Positions 25,433 to 32,362 of a stretch of 35,516 bases of DNA are shown one piece after another (position 1 is the first letter of the stretch; each line of letters begins with the position of its first letter). The translations under genes were made by a program, and so were the position numbers. A model generated the notes under the pieces. That model saw only the letters and a program-made list of their open reading frames with translations, was not told where the DNA came from and searched no databases. This DNA comes from an uncultured Nostocoides sp. (GTDB taxonomy: Bacteria; Actinomycetota; Actinomycetes; Actinomycetales; Dermatophilaceae), in NCBI GenBank assembly GCA_937873315.1, contig CALMQX010000014.1:1-35516 (forward strand), written 5' to 3'.

Positions 25433-25521
25433 GGGTGGCGTCCTTCCCTTCGTTGGGTGCATTCAGCCTAGTGCGGAGGATCCCGTAGTGCGCCCGGGAA
25501 GTTGGGCATCCCACCCTCCGT

Positions 25522-25600
25522 TGAGGTGGTGGTTGCGTCGTACTGAGGGCGGGACTCCGGCGTATCGGACCGCCCTCAGTACGACGCAACCACCACCTCA
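25522..25600. repeat. 31-bp perfect inverted repeat
   Basis: Arms 25522-25552 (begins TGAGGTGGTGGTTGCGTCG) and 25570-25600 are perfect complements, 31 bp, around a 17-base loop that can itself pair TCCG with CGGA. It lies between the aroQ stop (25662) and the icmF start (25432). It could act as a terminator for aroQ, but it is longer than any terminator here and has no T-run; a mobile repeat is equally possible. Confidence 0.95.
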
Positions 25601-25661
25601 CACGAGAGTCATAGCGCCAGCCGGGTCGCGAAAGGACGACGAAGGTTCTCGGTGGCGGAGG

Positions 25662-26102
25662 TCACGCACGCTGCGCGGCGATCCAGTCAATTGCAGCGGC
25701 ATAGCCCGCCACCCCTTGACCGATCACCGCATGGCTGCACACCTCAGTGAGATAGGAGTGGTGCCGGAAGACCTCGCGCGCGTGAATGTCACTGATGTGC
25801 ACCTCGACCACCGGCACGTGGCACGCGGAAATCGCGTCCCGCAGTGCAACCGAGGTGTGCGTATACCCACCGGCATTGATCACGATGCCCGCGCTACCCC
25901 GCCGCCCCTCCTGCACCCAGTCGATCAGGATGCCCTCGTGGTTGGACTGGCGCGCATCGACGGTGAGGCCTTGCAGGGCCGCCGCGGAACGGCATACCTG
26001 CTCCACATCGCTCAGCGTGAGGTGTCCATAGACCTCCGGCTCGCGTTCGCCGAGGAGGTTGAGATTGGGTCCATTGAGGACAAGAACCGTCGAGGCATCC
26101 AT
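25662..26102 (-). CDS. aroQ: 3-dehydroquinate dehydratase, type II
   Basis: 146-residue type II enzyme of the shikimate pathway; removes water from 3-dehydroquinate. All family motifs are present: LVLNGPNLNLLGEREP with catalytic Arg20, Tyr25 in the flexible loop, QSNHEG, INAGGYTHTSVAL, catalytic His102 in VEVHISDIH and Arg113 in VFRHHSYL. Length is typical. It stands alone, away from other aro genes, upstream of icmF. The divergent neighbour is a secreted protein gene. Confidence 0.97.
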   Translation of the reverse strand: MDASTVLVLNGPNLNLLGEREPEVYGHLTLSDVEQVCRSAAALQGLTVDARQSNHEGILIDWVQEGRRGSAGIVINAGGYTHTSVALRDAISACHVPVVEVHISDIHAREVFRHHSYLTEVCSHAVIGQGVAGYAAAIDWIAAQRA

Positions 26103-26236
26103 GACGCAGAGCGTATGCGTTACCGTTGCTGCGGGGGCGGATCATCACTTCCCCCCGGAGCCTTTCAGACCTCACGCGACGTTGGGCTCATCCCATCGCC
26201 CTGGGGAATCCCCTATTCACGATCCGGAGCACCAAC

Positions 26237-27163
26237 ATGAGTCGTTTCCACCGTCGGCCAGCCAGGATCGCCGGCATTGTCGTCCTGAGCGCAGCACTCG
26301 CAGCACTTGCTCCGAGCGCTTCGAGTGTGGCTTCACCGGTTCCGGCACCTCCCGCGTCCGTGGCGAGCGCCCCCGCGCGGGTTGGCGGCTGGTCAACCCT
26401 TCCGGCCGCCTGTGTCGGAGGCATCTCGCACATCCGAACCGACGGTGAGCTCCGGATGGGCGGTGTCGATGCCTCTGGCCCTTGGTTGACTCCATTCGGC
26501 GACACCGGCCTTAGAGGCCCGACCGCGGCGTGGACCTACAGCGGCTTCCAGTACGACGGGAGCTCCGGAGGTGACCCCTTCAGCGACTACCTGGCCATCG
26601 GGGCGGACGGGCTGCTCTGGGACGTGATGGTGACGGACACGTCCGCCGCCGGGAACGAACAATTGCTTGGGGCGGGAGCGGGCTGGGGCAGCGTGCGCTC
26701 GCTGACATGGGCCGGCCGAACCACCATTGTCTATGGCCTTCGGGGAAATGCCCTCGTGAGGTACGGCTTCGGCGCAAACAGCAGCGGGATCTACGTCAGT
26801 AGCTCGCGGGTCATCGCCAGCTCCGGCTGGGGTGGCGTCCGCAAGATCGCCAGTGGTGGCACCGCCACCGTGGGCGGCCGGGCTGTTGACACGCTGTACG
26901 TCATCACCACCGCCGGCGCGCTGAACCTCTACACCGTCGATCGGGCCACCAACGTCCTGCGCGGATACTCGCTGCGTACGACCGGCTGGCAGAACGTCAC
27001 CGAACTCAACGCCGAGCGCTGCGATGCAAACGCGGGTGTCACCCTGGTGGGCGTGATGAACGGGTCGGCATACCTTTACCGCGACCCGGTGAGCGACGCC
27101 AAGGGCGACATCATCTCCTACGGCCTCATCACCAAGGGCATGAGCGGCGTGCTCATCAGCTAG
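26237..27163 (+). CDS. Secreted tachylectin-like beta-propeller protein
   Basis: 308 residues from ATG 26237, which has GGAG upstream and gives a signal peptide (MSRFHRRPARIAGIVVLSAA, cleavage near SVASPVP). The mature part repeats a pattern of W/Y-rich strands such as WTYSGFQYDG, YLAIGADGLLWDVMV, GWGSVRSLTWAGRTTIVYGL, GWGGVRKIASGG and TLYVITTAGALNLYTVD, typical of tachylectin-2-like five-bladed propellers that bind sugars. That fold is inferred from repeat spacing. Two Cys residues (VGGIS side and ERCDANAG) may bridge the ends. It is single, divergent from aroQ and convergent to the kinase gene. Confidence 0.7.
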   Translation: MSRFHRRPARIAGIVVLSAALAALAPSASSVASPVPAPPASVASAPARVGGWSTLPAACVGGISHIRTDGELRMGGVDASGPWLTPFGDTGLRGPTAAWTYSGFQYDGSSGGDPFSDYLAIGADGLLWDVMVTDTSAAGNEQLLGAGAGWGSVRSLTWAGRTTIVYGLRGNALVRYGFGANSSGIYVSSSRVIASSGWGGVRKIASGGTATVGGRAVDTLYVITTAGALNLYTVDRATNVLRGYSLRTTGWQNVTELNAERCDANAGVTLVGVMNGSAYLYRDPVSDAKGDIISYGLITKGMSGVLIS

Positions 27164-27180
27164 TCGACCCCGAGCGAGCC

Positions 27181-29796
27181 TCACTCCCGGACGTTGGCGT
27201 CTTGGACCTTGAGTGGGGCGAGCACGGGAGCGCAGTCGGAGACGGCTGGCAGGGTGTCCGCGGCAGTGCGCGCACGGGCACCCGCCACCGTCCATTCACT
27301 GCCGAGCCCGAAGGGATGAGCGGGGACCGCATGGGCCTGGGGCAGGACGCAGTAGGCCAGGGGCGCTGGGAGACGCTTGACGATCGTGGGGACGGCATCT
27401 GCGCCCAGCGAGGTCAGGTATGCCGTGTCCAAGGGCTTGCCTTCCTGATACCTGGTGATGTTGTGATCGGCGACCCAGCCCGCCGGATTGAGCAGTCCGA
27501 GGCCGATCAGTGCTGCGGCGCCGGTCACCATCGCGACCCGGGGGACCCACCCGCTCCAGCGTGGCCGCAGGATTGACGCCACCTGGGCGATCACGAGCAA
27601 GCCCAACCAGCCCTCGAAGACGTCCACGAAAAGGCGGAGCACGGTGAATCCGTAGGCGTCCTGGTAGAGGTCCATCCGGTAGAGCGCGGAGATCACCACC
27701 CCCAGCGTGAGCACGCCCTGAAGCGTCACCATGCCCACCAGGGCTACGCGGGCCGAAGGGGTGTCGACGCGTGCTTTGCGCGCGGCCAGGGACACGACGA
27801 GCAGGGTGAGTGCGGTCGCGGCCGTGAGTTGGCCGAACCCCTGGTGAACATAGTCGGCATAGCTGAGCCCGGTCTGGGTGCGCAGGTAGTCCACCCCGCC
27901 CCACAAGGCGGTTGCCTGCGCGAGATGGAAGACGAGGAAGAGCGCGCTCACGCTGGCCAGGGGCACCAGCCACTCGAAGGCGCGGCTGGTGGGCTTGCCC
28001 ACCGGGATAGCCAGGTCGCTGACGGCCGTGGGCGGGTTGAGAGCCAGATAGGCGCCGGTCAGCGTGAAGCCCCAGCCGAGGACGAAGAAGAAGGTGCGTT
28101 GCGTGAAGCCGTCCCAGCCGAGATCGGGGACCAGGGAACTCGCCCAAGATCCGAAAAGCGCATCACCGGAGGCAAAGAGCACCCCAAAGACCAGGATGAG
28201 CCCGACCGTGACCGCCAGGGTTCGCAGGACCGGCCAGATCACCGCGCTGCGCCGACCCACGGTGATCGTCCGACCCAGGAGGGGCAATCCGCGAATGGCC
28301 GAGGCGGGCCATGCGGCGGCGCTGGCGATCGAGCCTAAGGGCGTCCTCGCGCCGGTCAGCACGCTCGCGGTCAACGCCAGTGCGCCCAGCATGCCCAGGG
28401 CCTCGATGCCTTCGGAGGCGCGTAGGACGACCAGGCTGATCAGACCCATCGTGAGGGCAGCGCCCAGGGTCAGCCATCGCGACCAACGACGCGCCGCGGC
28501 GGCATACACGACGGCCGCTCCGGCTGCGAGCACGACGAAGAGTCCCAACCCGAGCCCAGATGCCAGCGGCTGAGTGATCGCGGCGAGCAGACCCACGCCG
28601 ACGGCGGCGAGCAGCAGTCGCACCTGCGGGTCGCTGACCCGCTCGGGCCAGAGCGCACGGGGTGCCGTCACGGCATACGGATTGGTCGGCGCGAGGTCCG
28701 GCGGCGCGGCTGGCCGCGCGATCGGCGAAGGCGGCAGTTGGGTTGGTGTCGGCATGGTGCTCTCCTGAGTGGTCTTCGGCGTGCTGGCGGGTCGCTGCGG
28801 TAGCAGTACGCGCACCCGGGCGCCGCGCGCGCCTGGTGGCGTGGCAAGAACGGCGACGGATCCGCCGTGGAGTTCGCAGATCCACCGGGCAATGGCCAGG
28901 CCCAGGCCCGTGCCGCCGGTGCCGAGTGCGCTCGCGGACCCGGTGCCGAAACGCTCGAAGACCCGCTCGGCATCGACGGCCGAGATCCCTGGCCCCTCGT
29001 CGAGAACGGTGAGCGACCATTGATCGCCCGGCTCGATGCGCCCGGTGATCGTCACCGTGCCACCGGTCGGACTATGGCGGGCGGCGTTGTCGAGCAGGTT
29101 GGCCGCCACTTGCGCCAACCGTGCCTCGTCGGCCTCCACAGTGAGCTCTGTCGGCACGTCCACGGCATACGTGATCTCGCGGCCGGCCAGCCGCGACTCC
29201 GCCGTGACCGAGGCCACGAGTTGCGCCACGGACACCCGCGAGGTGGTGAGCGTGGCCGCACCGGCGTCGAGACGGGAGAGGTCGAGGAGGTCTTCGACGA
29301 GCGCGGAGAGCCGTTCGGATTGGGCCAAGGCGGTTTCGAGGGTGCGATGGTCGGGGATGCCGACGCCGTCCACGAGGTTCTCCAGGAGCGCGCGCTGGGC
29401 GGTGAGCGGTGTGCGGATCTCATGCGAGACCGTGGAGATGAGTTCCCGACGCTGCCGGTCATGGGTGGCGAGTTGCTCGGCCATGTCGTTGAAGGCGCTG
29501 CCGAGTTGCCCGGTCTCGTCCGGGCGAAGATCGGTGATCCGGGTCGAATAGTCCCCGCGGGCCATCCGCCCGGCTGCCTCGGTGAGGTCGCGCAGGGGCT
29601 GGGTGAGCCCGGTGGACAGCCAGTGGGTGAGGGCAAGGGCTGCGGCCAGCGTCACTGGCACCGTCACCCATCCGCTGACGCCTGCCCGAGAACCCATCTC
29701 GCTCACGAGAATTGCAGCCAGGAAGCTCGCGCCCACGAGCACGGCCAGTTTGGTCCGGATTGCAGAGATCCGGTCCAGCGGGCGATCGGTGTTCAT
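27181..29796 (-). CDS. Sensor histidine kinase fused to a DUF4173 membrane protein
   Basis: 871 residues from ATG 29796, overlapping the regulator stop as ATGA. Residues 1-347 form the kinase: two membrane helices (16-60), HAMP, phospho-acceptor His125 in STVSHEIRTPL, N box NLLDNAARHS, DEGPGI and TGGTGLGLAIA. Residues 348-871 form a DUF4173 protein of about 12 membrane helices, with YADYVHQGFGQLTAATALTL and QRTFFFVLGWGF as marks; function unknown. At the joint, ATG 28755 (Met348) has AGGAG 7 bases upstream, as if DUF4173 were originally a separate gene. So both the full fusion and a free DUF4173 protein of 524 residues may be made. A missed base at the joint cannot be excluded. Confidence 0.85.
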   Translation of the reverse strand: MNTDRPLDRISAIRTKLAVLVGASFLAAILVSEMGSRAGVSGWVTVPVTLAAALALTHWLSTGLTQPLRDLTEAAGRMARGDYSTRITDLRPDETGQLGSAFNDMAEQLATHDRQRRELISTVSHEIRTPLTAQRALLENLVDGVGIPDHRTLETALAQSERLSALVEDLLDLSRLDAGAATLTTSRVSVAQLVASVTAESRLAGREITYAVDVPTELTVEADEARLAQVAANLLDNAARHSPTGGTVTITGRIEPGDQWSLTVLDEGPGISAVDAERVFERFGTGSASALGTGGTGLGLAIARWICELHGGSVAVLATPPGARGARVRVLLPQRPASTPKTTQESTMPTPTQLPPSPIARPAAPPDLAPTNPYAVTAPRALWPERVSDPQVRLLLAAVGVGLLAAITQPLASGLGLGLFVVLAAGAAVVYAAAARRWSRWLTLGAALTMGLISLVVLRASEGIEALGMLGALALTASVLTGARTPLGSIASAAAWPASAIRGLPLLGRTITVGRRSAVIWPVLRTLAVTVGLILVFGVLFASGDALFGSWASSLVPDLGWDGFTQRTFFFVLGWGFTLTGAYLALNPPTAVSDLAIPVGKPTSRAFEWLVPLASVSALFLVFHLAQATALWGGVDYLRTQTGLSYADYVHQGFGQLTAATALTLLVVSLAARKARVDTPSARVALVGMVTLQGVLTLGVVISALYRMDLYQDAYGFTVLRLFVDVFEGWLGLLVIAQVASILRPRWSGWVPRVAMVTGAAALIGLGLLNPAGWVADHNITRYQEGKPLDTAYLTSLGADAVPTIVKRLPAPLAYCVLPQAHAVPAHPFGLGSEWTVAGARARTAADTLPAVSDCAPVLAPLKVQDANVRE
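28762..28766 (-). promoter_or_regulatory. Internal ribosome binding site for the DUF4173 part
   Basis: AGGAG on the minus strand, 6-7 bases before in-frame ATG 28755, exactly between the kinase and DUF4173 parts. Confidence 0.55.
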
Positions 29797-30506
29797 GCCT
29801 GCTCCACCGCATAACCAATGCCGTGGACCGTGCGGATTCGCTCGGCCCCGATTTTGGCCCGCAGGCTCTTGATGTGGCTGTCGAGGGTGCGCGTGCCCGA
29901 GGCATCTGACCAGCCCCACACCTGATGCATGAGCTGCTCGCGAGAGAGCACCGCCCCTGGGTCGCTAGCCAAGGAGGCCAAGAGGTCGAACTCGAGCGGT
30001 GTCAGGTGAATCGCACTCTCCCCCAACACCACTCGACGCTCGCGCAGGGAGATGGCGAGGTCTCCGACGATGAGGGTGGCTGGCCGAGATGGGTCACCGT
30101 TGGCGCGTTCTGTAGCCAACTCGGCAGCGCGTTCGACCCGCCGCAGCAATGCCCGGACCCGAGCCACGAGCTCGCGCGAAGAGAACGGCTTGGTCATGTA
30201 GTCGTCGGCCCCGACCGCCAAACCGATCACCATGTCGCTCTCCTCGTCCCGGGCAGTCAGCATCAGGACGGGGACGGGACGCTGCCTCTGGACGCGGCGG
30301 CATACCTCAAGGCCGTCGAAGCCCGGGAGCATCAAGTCCAGGACGAGCAGATCGGGGTGCTGCTCGGCATGTGCCGCGACCGCGCCCGGCCCGTCGAACG
30401 CCTGACTCACAGTGAAACCCTCGGCGCGCAGCCGGTCGGTCACCGACTGGTTGATCAGCGGCTCATCCTCGACGACCAGGATGTGTGGGGGGTTTGCTGG
30501 GGTCAT
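29793..30506 (-). CDS. OmpR/PhoB-type response regulator
   Basis: 237 residues. Start ATG 30506 (MTPANPPHILVVEDEPLINQ) with GGGAG upstream; the open frame extends further but into a repeat-rich spacer. Receiver domain with Glu13/Asp14, phospho-acceptor Asp57 (LVLDLMLPGFDG) and Lys106 (TKPFSSREL). The C-terminal winged helix has HLTPLEFDLLASLASDPGAV and a recognition helix in TRTLDSHIKSLRAKIG. The stop overlaps the kinase ATG by 4 bases, so the two proteins form a two-component pair. Signal unknown. Confidence 0.95.
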   Translation of the reverse strand: MTPANPPHILVVEDEPLINQSVTDRLRAEGFTVSQAFDGPGAVAAHAEQHPDLLVLDLMLPGFDGLEVCRRVQRQRPVPVLMLTARDEESDMVIGLAVGADDYMTKPFSSRELVARVRALLRRVERAAELATERANGDPSRPATLIVGDLAISLRERRVVLGESAIHLTPLEFDLLASLASDPGAVLSREQLMHQVWGWSDASGTRTLDSHIKSLRAKIGAERIRTVHGIGYAVEQA

Positions 30507-30591
30507 GGCTCCCAGGCTAGGAGGGTGCGGGTGCTTCTCACGGGGGCGGCGCCTGGAGATTCTGTGAAACCCGGCGCCGAGGGGCCGCCAC

Positions 30592-30654
30592 GGCAGCTCC
30601 CGGTGGCTCTCGGTTGTCGGGTCGGCTCCCGGTGGCCCGGCCGGCTCCCGGTGG
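30592..30654 (+). repeat. Three spaced copies of GCTCCCGGTGG
   Basis: GCTCCCGGTGG occurs three times at uneven spacing in the regulator-coxG spacer, directly before family 1 repeat copy C. Probably small local duplication. Confidence 0.5.
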
Positions 30655-30665
30655 TCCCATTCTCG

Positions 30666-30745
30666 CCTCAACTTTCCCGCCGCATGCCGGAACCTTGAGG
30701 TTGAGGCCCCTTGTAAGAGGCCTCAACCTCAAGGTTCCGGCATCC
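30666..30745 (+). repeat. Family 1 hairpin repeat, copy C
   Basis: Begins CCTCAACTTTCCCGCCGCA and holds the longest perfect stem of the family: 25-bp arms 30684-30708 and 30719-30743 around the loop CCTTGTAAGA. It has GAGGCC/GGCCTC where copy B has GGGGCC/GGCCCC, so both arms changed together. Between the response regulator start and the coxG stop. Confidence 0.9.
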
Positions 30746-30771
30746 AGTGGGGGCTGAGCAGATCCGAGGCG

Positions 30772-31509
30772 CTAGCGGCGTCCGAGGAGATACCCGATAA
30801 CCAGGCCGACCATGCCCGCAGCGGCATACGGGGCATAGGTGCGGAGCAACACCGGCAACACGGTAGAACCGAGATCGAGGGCTTCGGGCTCACTGGCCCC
30901 GGCACTCGCGGCTGGGCGTACCGCACTGCTCGGCTCCGCGCCCGCGCCCGCGCCCGCGCCCGCGCTCGACGCCGCGGCTGCGCTCGACGCATCGGTTTCC
31001 CCCGAAACTGCAGGGAAAGGAGGTCTTGCTTCGTCGGGGATTTCGGGGTGACCCCGAAATCCCGGGGCGGGTGAGAGTTGCGCGGCGATGCAGGACACGA
31101 ACTGCTGGAGCAGTTTGTCGGACACATCCTGCATGACGCCTCGACCAAATTGCGCGGGCTTGCCGGTGATCGCCAGCTCGGTCACCACATCAACCCTGGT
31201 ACCAGCACCAGAGGGCGCGAGCTGGATCCGCACGGTGGCACCAGCAGTGCCATTTCCGCGCTTGTCCTTGCCCTTGGCCTCGATCACCGCACGCTTGCGA
31301 TCGTCATCCCGCTCGAGGAAGGACCCCGAACCCGCGTACTGCAACGCAATCGGGCCCAGTTTGACCTTCACCGTGCCCGCGAAGCCCTCCGAGGTAACCG
31401 AGGTGACCTGTGCGCCGGGGAAACAAGATCCGACGCGCTCAAGGTCCATGAAGGTCGCCCACGTCGTATCGACATCGGCAGGAACAGTGAAATCGTGGGT
31501 CAGCTCCAT
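30772..31509 (-). CDS. coxG: CoxG-like SRPBCC protein with C-terminal membrane anchor
   Basis: 245 residues. Residues 1-146 form a CoxG/SRPBCC domain (MELTHDFTVPADVDTTWATF, ERVGSCFPGA, LGPIALQYAG). In carboxydotrophs CoxG is needed to anchor or mature the enzyme at the membrane. A low-complexity linker (147-215) includes a Gly-Ala run encoded by a CGCGCC hexamer repeat near 30938-30965. The last ~30 residues form one membrane helix ending YLLGRR. Residues 149-159 (PGFRGHPEIPD) are encoded by a palindromic repeat also found at 3301, so a mobile repeat seems to have entered the linker without breaking the frame. The gene starts 4 bases after coxM. Confidence 0.85.
   Translation of the reverse strand: MELTHDFTVPADVDTTWATFMDLERVGSCFPGAQVTSVTSEGFAGTVKVKLGPIALQYAGSGSFLERDDDRKRAVIEAKGKDKRGNGTAGATVRIQLAPSGAGTRVDVVTELAITGKPAQFGRGVMQDVSDKLLQQFVSCIAAQLSPAPGFRGHPEIPDEARPPFPAVSGETDASSAAAASSAGAGAGAGAEPSSAVRPAASAGASEPEALDLGSTVLPVLLRTYAPYAAAGMVGLVIGYLLGRR
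31037..31063. repeat. Family 2 palindrome, copy 2, inside coxG
   Basis: Arms GGGATTTCGGGGT (31037-31049) and ACCCCGAAATCCC (31051-31063) around one base. Same 27-base core as at 3301-3333. In frame in the linker of coxG, encoding FRGHPEI. Confidence 0.9.
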
Positions 31510-31513
31510 CGAC

Positions 31514-32362
31514 TCAACCCGCCATGGCCGCTCGTACGGCTCGAGCGGTCAGCACCCCGGCCAGGTGGCGCCGGTAGTCGGCGTCCCCGTTGAGGTCACT
31601 GGGTGGATTGGTGCCCTCGGCCGCACGGCCGCAGGCCTGCCCGCAGTCATCAGCATGACGGCCCACCAGGTCCGCCTCGGCCGCCCGAGCGCGCACTGGC
31701 GTCGACCCCATATTGGTTAGCCCCACCTTCGCCTCGACGATCTGGCCACCCTGCGTCCGCACGGTCGCTGCGACCCCGATGATCGCCCATTGCTGGGCTG
31801 CCCGGGTGAACTTCTCGTATGCCGCTCCCCACCCGGTGTGCTTCGGAATCCGCACCTCGGTGAGCAATTCACCGTCGCCAACAGCGGTGGCAAAGATGTC
31901 GTGGTAAAACTCCGTCGCGGGCACAGTGCGCTCGCCGCCGGGGCCGACGATGACCATGGTCGCGTCGAGCGCGAGCAGCGGCGCACCCAGGTCACCGGCC
32001 GGGTCGGCGTGCACCACGGCCCCGCCCAGGGTGCCGCGATGCCGGATCTGCGGGTCGGCGACGGTCGCCACAGCCTCATGCAACACGGCCGCGTGCTCAC
32101 GCACCAGGTCGCTGGCCAGCACCTCGGCGTGCGGAGTCATCGCGCCGATGACGAGGTGGTCGCCACCATCACGAATGCCGCGCAGCGACTCGATCCGACC
32201 CAGGTCAATGACCGTCTCGGGCGCGTTGAGCCGCATCCGCAGGACCGGCAGCAAAGACTGCCCGCCAGCAATGACCTTGCCGTCATCGCCAGCCGCGGCC
32301 AGCGCGCCCAGGGCGTCCGCTACCGAGGTCGGCGCAACGTACTCGAATGCCACGGGAATCAT
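31514..32362 (-). CDS. coxM: FAD subunit of a form II CO-dehydrogenase-like molybdenum hydroxylase
   Basis: 282 residues from ATG 32362, overlapping the coxL stop as ATGA. The FAD-binding motifs are AGGQSLLPVLRMRL (residues 32-45) and TLGGAVVHADPAGDLGAP (111-128). It carries electrons from the iron-sulfur subunit to the acceptor. Like coxS and coxL it belongs to the xanthine dehydrogenase/CO dehydrogenase family. The C-terminal part has SDLNGDADYRRHLAGVLTAR, the family's final helix. Order S-L-M fits form II clusters. Confidence 0.93.
   Translation of the reverse strand: MIPVAFEYVAPTSVADALGALAAAGDDGKVIAGGQSLLPVLRMRLNAPETVIDLGRIESLRGIRDGGDHLVIGAMTPHAEVLASDLVREHAAVLHEAVATVADPQIRHRGTLGGAVVHADPAGDLGAPLLALDATMVIVGPGGERTVPATEFYHDIFATAVGDGELLTEVRIPKHTGWGAAYEKFTRAAQQWAIIGVAATVRTQGGQIVEAKVGLTNMGSTPVRARAAEADLVGRHADDCGQACGRAAEGTNPPSDLNGDADYRRHLAGVLTARAVRAAMAG

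Noticed and set aside
24188-25471. 427-residue open frame opposite icmF
   Set aside because: Shadow of icmF; no family pattern and Asp/His/Arg-rich composition typical of antisense frames.
25433-25661. Cobalamin riboswitch upstream of icmF
   Set aside because: No B12-box-like sequence or multi-stem fold seen; the region is dominated by one long inverted repeat.
30938-30965. Hexamer repeat as a CRISPR or regulatory array
   Set aside because: CGCGCC units are contiguous, in frame, and encode a Gly-Ala linker in CoxG; no spacers.
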